Shown: positions 10,014 through 21,836 of the stretch, in pieces
Layout: each line of letters starts with the position of its first letter
Numbering within the stretch: position 1 is the first letter of the stretch
Assembly: GCF_032854445.1 (NCBI RefSeq)
Contig: NC_088301.1
Location: 51,511,187 to 51,571,186, forward strand
Length of the DNA: 60,000 nucleotides
Source: Liolophura sinensis
Lineage: Eukaryota; Mollusca; Polyplacophora; Chitonida; Chitonidae
Reading direction: 5' to 3'
The notes under the pieces: model-generated
What the model was told of the DNA's origin: nothing
Databases searched by the model: none
The model's input: only the letters and a program-made list of their open reading frames with translations
Translations under genes and position numbers: made by a program

Positions 10014-10380
10014 GTTATTACACACCACGACGCTATGGCGTCCAATCCAAGCTTAGCAGAATGACGTCATAGTACAAGTTCAGTCAGCTTTAACATTTCT
10101 TACGTGATTTGACATCATACAAGATGTCATGTGCGACGTAGGGCTATATACTGGATGTGAAGGCCTACAGCTAGCAATATTGCTTAAACTTGTTCAAATA
10201 CACAAAATCATGATATTTAAAAACTAAAAAATAAATAGAATATTGCACAATGAAGGTTGAATATCATAAACACTTTTCTCGTGAAAGGTGAAAATGATAA
10301 CCTTCTCCACGCTTCATTTTCACCTCTCACTCGAAAAATATTTATGATATTCAACCTTCACTGTGCAATATCCCCTATGT
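10014..10380. repeat. Fold-back repeat family, copy A
   Basis: The right part is a long imperfect hairpin: a left arm from TATTGCACAATGAAGGTTGA at 10,241 and the matching right arm ending TCACTGTGCAATA at 10,370, with pairing of roughly 55-60 bases per arm. The left part (from about 10,014, with TAAATAGAATATT before the hairpin) aligns loosely with the sequence before copy B. No coding capacity; it looks like a non-autonomous fold-back element. Confidence 0.75.
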
Positions 10381-10555
10381 CATTTTCGAGAAAAGTTACG
10401 AGAAAGTGGCTCCTGGGCCTAACGTCACACGTTCATTTTCCAAGCTCTTATTGATGACAATAAAGACTGTAAGACATGTACAGTAGAAACTGATACATTA
10501 CAACAATGTTGTTGCAAAACTATCCATTCTGACGAAACAATGGCTCAAAATCCAG

Positions 10556-10694
10556 GGGTCGTTGTTCAAAAGTGTATTAAAATTAAGCCAAGCTTAAATC
10601 TTAATACCAGTCTAAACCTAATACAAAGTAAATGATACTTTAGTCTGGACTAAAGTTAATACTTGGCTTAAGTCTTAATACATTTTTGTTTTTT
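10556..10694. mobile_element. Palindromic MITE-like element
   Basis: The left arm AGTGTATTAAAATTAAGCCA (about 10,570-10,589) is complementary, with few mismatches, to the right arm TGGCTTAAGTCTTAATACAT (about 10,664-10,683). The middle also contains AGTCTGGACT-type inverted words. The structure and size fit a small non-autonomous DNA transposon. No target-site duplication was established. Confidence 0.55.
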
Positions 10695-11194
10695 GTCACA
10701 CATAACTTGTTTCCACTAAAGGGAATGAATCTTGTCCATGAATATCATGGATTGTCTCCCTTGGACATAGGTCCTACGCTATGTATAACAAGAACATTGA
10801 ATTAATAAACTTCTGATGTAACTCTACTAACTCTACTATCTGGACTATACCCGTTTAATTTCCAGTTTTACTGGCTTGTTTATTAAAAAAACGGTGATAG
10901 GCTCCCGGATACAAAATGCACTAATCTTCTATTATTCATGTGTAAAAGTATATGAATGGGAAAATTGCCCAGAGCGTGGAGAAACACAGCCTCTTGGCGC
11001 AATTGATCTAACAGAGTAAGGCAAAAAATAATAAGAAAAAATTTCCAGATGAAGGCCTTTAAAAATGAACTGTATACAGGACAGGCATATGAACGAAGTG
11101 TACAAACAAGGATTAAAGGTCACTTAAAGGCCTATAGAAGACCCTTGATTTAGAAGAGATAAAATCGTGATATAACTAACACATCCAAAACATT

Positions 11195-11520
11195 TTGTTT
11201 TATGACGTTCCAATCTAAGCTAAATGAGATGACATCATAAAACATGTTCAGTCAACTTTTGACATTCCCATGTGATCCAACCCTGTCACGACGTCGTGCA
11301 AGTCTTTAAAGGCTACAGATAAATAAATTGCTTAACTTGTCCCAATACATGAAATCGTGATATTGCTAAAATATAAATAGAATATTACAGAGTGAAGGTG
11401 AATACCATACATATTGCTATTATGAAATGTGGAAATGGTGCACGTCTCGTGAGTTATTATTTCCACCTCTCACTTCAGCAATGTTTATAGTATTAAACCT
11501 TCACTGTGCAATATTCTCTA
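11195..11520. repeat. Fold-back repeat family, copy B
   Basis: Aligns with copy A about 1.1 kb upstream in the same orientation, sharing TCCAATC-AAGC, ATGACATCAT, TAAATAGAATATT and the hairpin. The hairpin arms run from about 11,382 to the arm ending CTTCACTGTGCAATATT near 11,515. The loop region CGTCTCGTG-GTTAT-ATTTCCAC is shared with the copy at 39.1 kb. Confidence 0.7.
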
Positions 11521-11559
11521 TATTTCTGTTCATCATTGAAATATGTGTGATCCTTGTTA

Positions 11560-11675
11560 TTTTCATTTGTTTATTTATTTGATATTTGTTTAACGCCACC
11601 AAACTCAAGAATGTTTTACTTATGCAATGGCTGTCAGATTTATCAGTGAAAGAAACCGAAGTACACGGGGTAAAA
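11560..11675 (-). repeat. Degraded SINE 3' fragment
   Basis: Contains the TTTATTTGATATTTGTTTAACGCC and CTCAAGAATGTTTTACTTATGC words of the 3' half of the tRNA-derived SINE seen more completely at 38,014-38,278, with substitutions. It lies on the - strand with its A-rich end at the left. Confidence 0.55.
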
Positions 11676-11846
11676 CACCTAGACATTATTACCTTATGAT
11701 TCTCGGTTTTTGTCTACGAATTTACTGTCTAAAGAAATTTATCTTCTGTGCATTGCCTTGAGATTTCATTTTGAAGTATCTGTACTGCTGAGAGATAGAC
11801 ACTCAGGTTATTTAGCATGATTAAGAAGTTCAGTGCAAACTCACAG

Positions 11847-12108
11847 GCGGGCAACGGTGGCCGTTGTTTAGCGCAGCGTAATGACCCAGAGCCTCTCACC
11901 AATGCGATCGCCGTGAGTTCAAGTCCAGCTCACGCTGGCTTCCTCTCCGGCCGTACGTGGGGCAGGTCTGCCAGCAACCTGTGGATGGTCGTGGGTTTCT
12001 CCCGAGCTGTACCCGGTTTCCTCACACCCTAAAGCGGGCTGCCGTCGTGTAAGTGAAATATTCTTGAGTACAGCCTAAAACTCCGGTCAAATAAGATAAA
12101 TAAATAGT
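11847..12108 (+). mobile_element. tRNA-derived SINE, near full length
   Basis: The head carries tRNA-gene-like promoter remains (TTTAGCGCAGCGTAATGACC, then a B-box-like GAGTTCAAGTCCAG). It is followed by the conserved body (CGGCCGTACGTGGGGCAGGTC...ACCCGGTTTCCTC) and an A-rich tail with AAATAAATA. Imperfect direct repeats CAAACTCACAG (11,836-11,846) and CAAACCCTCAG (12,109-12,119) flank it and could be a worn target-site duplication. Confidence 0.85.
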
Positions 12109-12119
12109 CAAACCCTCAG

Positions 12120-15100
12120 ATCATCTTAGTTTTTGCTGTATATAGTTCGGCAATCTGATTAATGAAATGAAATAAACATTGCATATAACGTTTTTGTTGC
12201 AATTTCAGTATTCATGAATAAGGGAAATAATTTATTTACAATCTCTTTGAATTATTTTGTATAGGCCTATAGTTCATATATACGATCTGTACGAGATGAT
12301 CGGATAGAATTTTGGATGTGTATACATGTATTTATTCATTTTCAATGTCTCAAATAAATGCTACTCTTGCAAATAGCTATAGTGCTCCTGAACATTCGGA
12401 ACTTGTGAAACCTTCCTAAAAAGTGTTAATTTGGAAATTGTCATAGTGACTTTGTCAATCAACTTAGTGACCTAATGAAATGAAATTGGGTTCTTGAAAG
12501 CATTGCCACGTGTGAAAAAGTTCATCGTTTTTATTCTTTTTGTATATCCTCTTGTACGTGACATAATGTTTTGAAAATATAAATACTATTATCAAATGTT
12601 GTTTCTGATGTCTTAGTAAATCACGATCAGATATGTGTATGACTTTATACAGGCTTTAAAGCGACAGTGTGATCTGTAAGAAGTGAGCGTTATGCGACAA
12701 TATACAGGCACATGGCGTACAAGACTACATCGGGATATACTATGGATAGCGTTACATATCGGGATGACTTTGTCTCAATGAATTATAAAATCAATTCCCT
12801 ATTTCATGTCATGATTGATGAACTGTCAGCATTATTCTATCGTTACGCCGATTTGACTCTCCACAACGTACCGAATAATTTACCGACATTCCTATCGCAC
12901 GGTTACAGATTGTGGACCGGGATCAAGCACATCCGCCACATATATAAGAAGTCTTGGCCGCTCTACCGCGCTGATAGATAAAAAGTAGTTTAACAGGTGA
13001 TTTAACTTATTTACCTTGCCGTAAAACCGATTTGAATTGGTATTTAATTTGTGTCTGACAAGCTTCTCCGTGGGTAGATGAACGACAGACAAAAAGTAAA
13101 ACGATCTAACGGATTCCACGCAGTACGGAGATCTTTTTACAGTTGGTCATTGGGACTGGACTGGTCGAGAAAAGAGCCTGTCTACCAGTGCTGTTAATTG
13201 TCTGACACCCTGTGGGACAAGGGCTTCACGCAACACCCTCCTTATACACTTAACCGCTGATTTACTGAATCCCTCTGGGGACGTAAGTAATTAGTTTTAT
13301 TTTCACATAATTATGTCCCATATGGTTGTATATCAGCGCAATACGAGATACATCAGCTGCAGTTAGGCTCGTATTTATGGCCCGGCCGGAATTAACCATT
13401 ATCGTACAAATGCGCTCAGGTTTAAGAAATCTCACACAAGGCCATGGATATATCGCAGCCCATGCCGTGTTGCGGGAAGAAACAATCACTGAGTACCATA
13501 TTATGGCTCTCGTCTGTAGCAACAAAGATGTAAAAAAAAAAAAAAAACAGTGTTACCGAACCTTCCTTCTTAGCTGAAGCATTGTTAAAATAAAAAAAAT
13601 ACGTGACTGCCAACTGCCAACCTTTGTCGAGGTATCAAGTTTGTAGTGTAGTGCACGGTATTGTCATGAGCTATTTGTTTACGACAACGCTATAATACTA
13701 ACATATATTTTGATTTGGCCTACAAATGTTTTATTCAAATATACATACGGTTATAGAGTTTAAGGGTGGCAATATATCTGTCAGATGTTCTAAAATGTGT
13801 GTTTTACCTCTGTTGACATCATCTTAGAATAAGAGCTTGGATTATTAATTACTGACTTTTTTTTACTAATGCGTTAACTTGCAGAAAATTGGATAAATGA
13901 ACTCTCCTGATGTAGGCGAATTCCACACTGTCAGTTTTTTTTACCACGAAATCTCACTTTTACTCAGTTAAATAAGCCTTCAAATCATACCCTGAGATAC
14001 TAGCGGAAGTGATTAAGACTCAGTAGCATTGATTTCAGTATCTCGTAAAATGCTGTATGTGGACATTTTTCGTAAATAGAAGATTTATTTTGGCTGCAGA
14101 AGGTGCTGATGTCTTTGTATAAAATGTAACAAATCCCAGGATGAGAACGATCTTGGCCCTTCCAGGAAAATCCTTTCAGGACGTTTCATCGAAATAAAAG
14201 TCAACAAATCAAAGAGAATTTATCACGGAAAACGACATTAAACTTTCACAGTTTATCCAAATACACAAGTTAACATCAAAGAGTATTTAAGCCCAGTCCA
14301 AAAAGGCTTTCTTGGCAGCGACAAGTTCAAAGGATTCTTTCAAGAAACTGTCTAGCTTTGTAGGATAACTCTAGACATCTAATGTATTCAGATGCGTGAA
14401 AACCTACGAAAAAATGCGCATTACATAATAAAAAATGCTATGTCGTGTGACTATCACACCCAAATGGTCAGTCAAATCTGTTAATCAGGTATACGTTATC
14501 CGGCTCGCAGATTTAGATGTCTCGGTGGAAAGATCCTGGTTAGTATTTTGAATGTCTATACATATCATGTTCGATGACCTATGTAAGCCTTTGCGGCAGG
14601 TCAAACGTCAATTTTACCAACGCAAAACAAAAACAAATTATTACAAACATCAAAACCCTCCCTGTTGCTTTTAAGGAAAATGTCATGCAAGAGATAAGCT
14701 GGTAATTGTGGAGCTACTATTCTAATATAAGGCGGTTTTACCATAAAGTACCGTGAATCTACTAGCTATTTGTCACTGTTTATTGGCGACCAAATATGAA
14801 GTTTAATCTTTTTGTGTTAAAATGTTGACCACATAATGGCTGATTAATTTCTACTAATAACTAGGCTAATTCTCTCTAGAAGACTCATTTCAAGATTGTT
14901 TGCCTAAACTTATCCTAGTAAAAATATAAATTTTCACCTTGGTGTGTGGCTTATTACGTTTTATTTCAAACACATTGTTAAACTGAGGTGCATGCCAAAT
15001 ATTGCAAGAAACATTGACCCCTTCGCAAAAAACATATGACATGAATACATGTACATTGAAACTGTCAATAATCGCACTGCTGTTACTAATACGACCTTTA

Positions 15101-15540
15101 TTTGTCACAAAATGGCGGAGACGCGTGATTATTCTGTGACCTTTTTATGAAGTCAGACATCTCATCAATACATACACAAAATGATTTTGGAGGGTTTGAC
15201 ATTACGGTCACAGCTGTCAATTGGAAACTCTTGAGATTAGGTGTTTAGAATTAGCTGGCCCGTGGCTGTTGAAAGCTGAGCGAATTTTTCATTGGTCACT
15301 GAAGTAAATACATCAAGTTTACTTCAGTTTACATCTGTTACAAGAATGTTTGCAATTTTGGAATACGCTGTGGTATTATTGATTTATCTTCGGCCTGTAA
15401 TGTTTATCTGTGTAGCACTGTGAACAGGTTGTGAATAATACAGTTACATGTTACATAAAATATCTGTAGATATGTACATAGACACTATGGGCGTGCTAAT
15501 AACTGGAGCAGATGATTACGTATTTTATTTAGTAACCACG
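12120..15540. other. Gene-free A+T-rich stretch
   Basis: Apart from the doubtful frame at 12,712-12,981, no coding or RNA feature is supported. There is a 15-base poly-A run near 13,531-13,546. Confidence 0.4.
12712..12981 (+). CDS. Unrecognised 89-codon open frame (doubtful)
   Basis: An ATG-initiated frame of 89 codons with mixed, protein-like composition and no low-complexity sequence. It contains no motif, signal peptide or membrane segment that I recognise. Neither a promoter nor splice signals clearly bound it, and frames of this length are expected by chance in a window of this size. It is listed only because the surrounding 8 kb holds nothing better; it is more likely noise than a gene. 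Confidence 0.12.
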   Translation: MAYKTTSGYTMDSVTYRDDFVSMNYKINSLFHVMIDELSALFYRYADLTLHNVPNNLPTFLSHGYRLWTGIKHIRHIYKKSWPLYRADR

Positions 15541-15550
15541 GTGCATAGGC

Positions 15551-15612
15551 TATATAAAGACCATCGAGGTCCGGTTTTGCCCAAAGATAGCTGATCTGGC
15601 GAGGGATAAGGT
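15551..15612 (+). promoter_or_regulatory. TATA box followed by a 5' splice donor (candidate promoter and first exon)
   Basis: TATATAAAG lies at 15,551-15,559, and about 50 bases downstream is a strong splice donor, GATAAG|GTAAGAG, with the cut after 15,610. This is the layout of a core promoter with a short non-coding first exon on the + strand. The nearest supported + strand gene is the potassium channel about 10.9 kb downstream, whose coding exon could be reached through acceptors near 25,821 or 26,158. The link to that gene is inference. Confidence 0.35.
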
Positions 15613-18600
15613 AAGAGATATAAATCTGTGCCATTAGAATTGAGTCAGACCTGTCTCTGTGGCCTTCAAGCTAGGAAAAACTATCTAAACTAAGCTGCAA
15701 TTATTAGCGCTGGTATCAAATACATTCATGTTAGCGAACGATGTGACAAAATCATAATCCATTCAGACTGCCAAATGAAAATATGTTGATAGCCAAGTAC
15801 AAAACATAGAGCAAGTAGGCCGAGAGTTCCTCTCAATTTGAAACTTCAGAAAAAATGTAGCAACTAAGAAATCAGTAGCCGACTTTGAATTCTAGAGGGG
15901 TTAGGATTTGTAATAGTAAATATTTCTTTTGTATAGGACATGTGCATTCAAGGAGGTCACTCAAGTAATATTTAGTGATTAGACACAGTTTACATTTTAT
16001 GAATTACATAAATGTCAAAACCGAAAGGGTCTTTGTCAAGGTACATAGAAATCTTGATAACTACATCAAAGCAGACCGCATTTGCTTAATATATTAATCT
16101 TTATCGTAAGTGGCTTAGCGGGCATAAAGAAGAATGTTTTCCTTAGATTCTTTGTACATACATTTATTACAAATTATAGGTTAATTGGATTTTGGAACAG
16201 CACAGCCGTTTGATCAGAGGTTTTATTTTCCGAAAATTGTCTGCGCATGTGCGTGTGCTCCATACCCTGACAAACAAGACCGAAATCTGACATTACGGCT
16301 GGTCGAAGGTGCTCCACAGGCAAGGCCAGGAAGAGCTCACCTCGAATCTTCTGCATGTTGACATAGTCTACACATACCCTCTAGAGCTCCAGTGAGACTG
16401 CCGATGGTGGCACTATTCTTGTGGCCAGCATTGATTTCCTATCGCATTGATATTCTCTTGATTTATCACGGAGAAATCCATTATGAAAATATTTTTCTCT
16501 ACCAAGGTTTCTGCGGTTTGTATGAATGATTTGCTGGGGAATAGTCTTTTCTGTAGCTGCATGGAATCATGGAATCCAGTCATTCGACAATAGCATATCT
16601 CGTACCGTCGATATTTACCTTTCCTTCAAAGTCCTTTACCTTGTAATTCAAAAAGCTTAACAAGAAAAAGTTAAGCGAAGACGTTCCGTCATCATATAAT
16701 CAAATCATTTAACGTAATGTTGCTACAGCTTTGTAAAACTAAGCCTAAACGTCTTGAAGAAACTTACACTTGAGATAGTGGTCATATTTGTGTCCAATAT
16801 TTTTTTTACATTGTCCGTCGAACTTGCACTTTCGCATGGTATTGGCTAATTAAATGTGCTCTTTACTGGATATCTAACATTCTAAGAAAAAACATACTGG
16901 TTGACCTGTATGGACTTGAAAGCATGTGCTTGGTCTAATTTAGGTGACCGGATATTCCCAGTGTTTGATTAATTTTCTCCCCCGGGCTTCTTTTGGTGGA
17001 TCAGCAGCAGCCATTATGAGTAGGGCGCCCTTGCTTCCTCGTACATAGCGTCTACCTCCTACGTCATAGTCGGTGCTGATTGCTCGCTAGGGAACCTGCA
17101 TACTATTATGATATACCATTGTCGGAGAAAACAGGGGAGATTCATTCTGAAATAAGAGCTAACAAAAGGCATGCAAGGCGACGTGGACGTGGAGCAACAA
17201 TATAATAGTAGCTGCAACCTTAATTATATCCACCGAGAAATGCAGGGAAGAAGAGAATCACTAACCCTTAAACTTAGCTGTGGAAGAGGATGAAGGCATG
17301 GCTACAATAATACTCTCATCTGTTACGAGATTCACCATCTTAATTGCACATATATGAAGCTTCACATTTGGTGCTTCTTCGGGAAATATTACTTGGATTA
17401 AAGCTGTGTATGACATAAAGGAATCATGCGCGAAGGCTTGTATGTACTCGTTTGCTTGATGTCTTGGAAGTGCTTACTATTTTACTCCACGATATTTGCC
17501 AAGTAGTAAGAGCAAACACATTACATTCGACTTTTATGAACTTGATACCAGATACTTTAGCTTCCGAGAGTTTCCTCTCGGTAAAAGTAGTTTCCCGTGT
17601 CTCACGGTCGTATAATTCTCAGGCATTCCCAAGGATTGATCTGACATTGATATATTATGAAGGAAGAGAATTTGCTTGGTAATCCAAAGGGAAAAAACAG
17701 ATTCAAGGTACTTAAAACGAGACCTTTAAATAAACTGTTGTGACATAATTCTCCAGGCGTGAGACGCATAGCATACCTCTTCGAACTGGAATGGTAAGCT
17801 AGGTTAGGTATGATAGTAAGCTCATCATGGACATATTTTCTTGGTGCTGAGGCTGTTACAAGCACAGAGCCATAACGTACAACCTTACCCATGATGTATG
17901 TATCTGTATGGGCTCGACTTGCCCTTTAATCCAGGGCGGGTCCGCTCTGTAATTGATTGCAGTTACGGCTTGCTGTACACCATACATAACTTTCGGGGGC
18001 CTTTAGTCTAGCCAGTCGCTAGTTTGGTTGATCTTTATTCTGATTGTGGAACTTGCATGATAACTAGCAGCGGAGGAAATCACATTTGTATAGATCGCAA
18101 CTAGGTAACTTTTTTTTGTAAAACGGCTTCTAACCCGGTAGATGGCGAGACTACAACTGCTTCAGCCATTGAGGTTTTTTTAGCAGTAACATTTTGTAGA
18201 CTTTATGTCTACGCTCTATGCATCATCTAACTTTCTGCGAAAAAGAATGCTAACTATCATGTCTAATTGGTATGTGATATCCAGTCCAAAGTGTCTGATT
18301 GATGAAGTTTGCCTTTGGAAGTGATACAGAAAGGTTTTTTTTCACAAGGTAATCGGTTAATCATGCGTTCTGTTTACTTAATATACTTTTCATATCATAT
18401 TTTTATATACACACAATATAGGATTCATTCGGCCATATCACGCATACTTAAAACAAAATGCAAGATAGGGGTCTCTTAAATCAGAGGTGAACTCCACCAC
18501 TCTCTTCGCTTACACTTAAGACACGGAATACGAGATTATCTTAGTTATTTGTAAAACATCAAGCAGTGCGTTTTCAATGCAAAGCTGTGTGGTGATCTAA

Positions 18601-20978
18601 GAAAACAGCTACAAAAGGATAAAGAATACAGTCATTTCATTTGGTTTACCCACTATATTATGAATTATATGCTCTTTCTTGTATTGTGTTGTACAGTTAC
18701 ATTCCTTGCTTTTTCCACTGGGCTCGAATGGATAATTCAATCCCATTTCGCAATGCACAAGATTATCCTTTGCAGAAATTGCCCAGTAATGCTATGCAAC
18801 ATTTGTGAATTGATAGATCTTTCAGCTTCAGTTTACTTAAGATTTGACTCCTAGATTATCGAGGTCTGCTCTGTGATTTAAATGAGTCAACAATTAATGG
18901 ACCTTACTTCCTGGTGAAATCTGAAGATCTCTTCATATAGTCAGTATGATACCACCGGCGAGAGGACAAAATCATGTGATGATTATTTGTCTGTAATGGA
19001 CTCTTTGATGGTAATGGGCAGAACCAAGACACCAGATATCCCTTAGTTTGTAGGAAGACCTACTTCAAAAGATGTCAAAGCAAAGTCATGTTCTTCAAAA
19101 TCAATATTTATTGATTTCAGTAGACACCCGGTGCATATGCACGTAATTATTGTGTGGGCCATACGTTGATTAACTATGAGCTTGGAACGTGATCTCGATA
19201 CCACTTCCTGTTGCTTAATCATCTGGATTTTTCTCCCTTTTACCTGTTGATGTCTTTTTCACAACAATTTATATAGATAAATATACATGCAATTAAGTAT
19301 TTTTCCACGTTGAGAGATTCACACTTTAACGCAGCCAGTCAAAAAACAGAAGTAGATATGATTAATTTTAAGGTGATTGGCACCAGAGCAGTTTTATAGT
19401 GTCCTAAGGCATAAACTTGTATTTCCTTACCTCAATTGATAAATGCATGCTATATATACGAGAATACAGATATAAGCCCTTACATTTAAGCCATAGGTTA
19501 GAATGGGGGACGGGTACAATTTAAAGTTTCAAATTGGTATCCGATTGTCTACACTTACGTAGGAAAGGAATGTCACATTTCTGTTGGAAATGTTTCTTAC
19601 ATAAACTATAAATCATAAATCGTATAAAATTGACTTGACAGTTCCTTAAACCCTCCAGGATGTATATTATCTCGGAGTCGTTAAATGTTAAGACATGGTT
19701 AGGGCCCGTACAACCTAGACTGAGTAGGACGTTCTTTGACGGTCATATCTGACCAAGTACCGATCATACACTCATTTCTGCTTGGCTTTCGATTCATTTT
19801 ATACGGTAATCTAGTTATGATAGCCTACAGTTCTGGAGGTGTGAATCCGACCCGTTCCTCCTTTTGTGGTGTTCAAAATTGTTGTCCATCTAGGTTACTT
19901 CTAACCTGAATGGCCTTCGGCGTGGCAGACGCTGACAGTGAGTTTAGCAAGTTGCCAGTTGTTGGGGGAGTGCATAGCCTTATGTGAGAGTTGTGTGAAC
20001 ATTGATCCCGTCGACAAGGAGGGCCTCGCTACTGATGTTCGGGTGCATAGAAAACCGGCAAAAAGTCAATCGTTCACAAGTCCGGGATGGAAAAAAGAGG
20101 ACGTAATCGATGTTCAGAGATCTGAACGGCTTTACCTCTGAAATATCAAAGTGCGGACAGCTTTTCGATAATCTATGTGGTCCAATTGATGGAAACTTTA
20201 AGTAGCAAATTAATTCAACAACTTCTATTTTCAGATAGTTGTCAATATCGAACATTCCAGATGTGTACTTTAAACATGACTTGAATACGTAATTGTACTA
20301 GATCTGGGTACAGCTATGTTGGACCACAAGAGAAAGAGAACAGTGAATTCTAGACATACTTTTGGGACAACAAAAGATTTTTTTTTATGCAACACCTAAA
20401 TTGTAAAGGATGAATCTGATTCAACCACAAGTTGAAAGAGTTAACACACACTTTTGTCTTTAATCGGGTTAAATAAAACTGACAGAGAAAGCAAAGAATT
20501 CGAAAATTCCAACGTAACCTATAATGGCATCCAGTTAATGAAGAGAATAAATCAACCCTGTTTGGTACGTAAAACGTTCTCTGTAGCAACGACATGAACT
20601 TCAGTAAAGTACTCTAAGGTCTTTTGGAACCGTTTCGGCTAGTATTTGATTTATCCCTTCTGCCCAACAACAAGCCAATGGAGTACAGGTCTACGAAGAT
20701 TTTATCACTTTGTGCATGTCAGGGATATGGAATAAATCGGGTCTTTCGCTCACTTATACGATGGCGGTCAGTTTTATGGGTGGAGAAAACGAGAGTGATC
20801 GAGGTAAACCACCAATCTTTATAGAGTATTGTCATACTGATTGAAAACAAGCATTCTCCGGCGACGTTCATGTAAGAACACACAAGACAGATCCTTTTAC
20901 CGCTTTTGGCACCAAGGCGCCGAGAACAATGAGAGCAGGGAATCCCACAATAGTTCATGTCTGAGGAAGGTCCCACGC
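15613..20978. other. Gene-free A+T-rich stretch
   Basis: No supported gene or structured repeat on either strand. Several short overlapping open frames (for example 17,452-17,892 on both strands) have no recognisable features. Confidence 0.4.
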
Positions 20979-21152
20979 TTTACGCGACTTCTATAAGTCG
21001 TCTCAGTGAAGCAGCAAAAGCAGGCGTGGAAATCCGTCCTGCAACAAGGATGCACATTACACGTACATGAACTCTAAGGGCTCCTTCTGCGTCATATGAC
21101 TAAAAAAATTGTTTACGTACAACGTTAAATCCTAAGCACTCACTCACTCACA
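20979..21152 (+). mobile_element. Second SINE type, 5'-truncated copy
   Basis: Carries the body GGAAATCCGTCCTGCAACAA, then CGTCATATGACT, ACGTTAAATCC and CACTCACTCACTCA, which match the copy at 53,109-53,392. The tRNA-like head present in that copy is absent here. The 3' end is the short CACTCA repeat. Confidence 0.75.
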
Positions 21153-21332
21153 TGGTCCCAGGTTAAATGGTATGATTAAACTCATAGCAAAAGACTATTA
21201 TAAACAAGGTAAGTAATGGATTGGGCAACAAAAGCACAATTCATCCACAGCTTTATTGTATCATATTTTTTTGAGAAATCATACTTTCTGAATGTACAGA
21301 ATTAAAAATATGTATCCACTTGTTTGTCAGCG

Positions 21333-21494
21333 GACGTGTGACGTGTGCCAGGTGTTTAAGTGACGTCCTAAGTGTTCAAGTAATGTGTGCCGGGTGTGCC
21401 AGTAATGTTTTCCGGGTGTTCAAGTAATCTGTGCCGGGTGTTCAAGTAATGTGTACTGGGTGTTCAAGTAATGTACACCGGATGTTCAAGTGAC
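21333..21494 (+). repeat. 22-bp minisatellite
   Basis: The unit GTGTGCCGGGTGTTCAAGTAAT repeats with a 22-base period for about seven units, the outer ones more degenerate. Contiguous units without spacers, not coding. Confidence 0.85.
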
Positions 21495-21687
21495 TTACTG
21501 ATTTCGTAAACTCAGGTATTCAGTTTAGCAGATTAAATTAGCAGATTGCAAATTACTAGATTTATTTTTTTCAAGCAAAACTTGTTACTAGCAATATTCA
21601 GAAAATATTTAGTTAAACCTCTAAATCAGCTGTTTGATGTATCTGTGTTATATTATTTACTTATAGCAGTAGCTTACACAGAACATT

Positions 21688-21821
21688 ATTATTTATTTGA
21701 TTGGTGTTTTGCATAGTACTCAAGAATATTTCACTCATATGACGGCGGCCAGCATTGTGGTGGGAGGAAACCGGGCAGAGCCTGGGGGAAACCAACGACC
21801 ATCCACAAGTTGCTGGCAGAC
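21688..21821 (-). mobile_element. 5'-truncated tRNA-derived SINE with 13-bp target-site duplication
   Basis: This is the 3' portion of the SINE seen in full at 38,014-38,278 (TTGATTGGTGTTTTGCATAG, GACGGCGGCCAGCATTGTGG). It is flanked by a perfect direct repeat, TACACAGAACATT, at 21,675-21,687 and 21,822-21,834. The A-rich tail is at the left, so the element points to the - strand. The 5' truncation with an intact duplication is typical of LINE-driven retroposition. Confidence 0.9.
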
Positions 21822-21836
21822 TACACAGAACATTGT

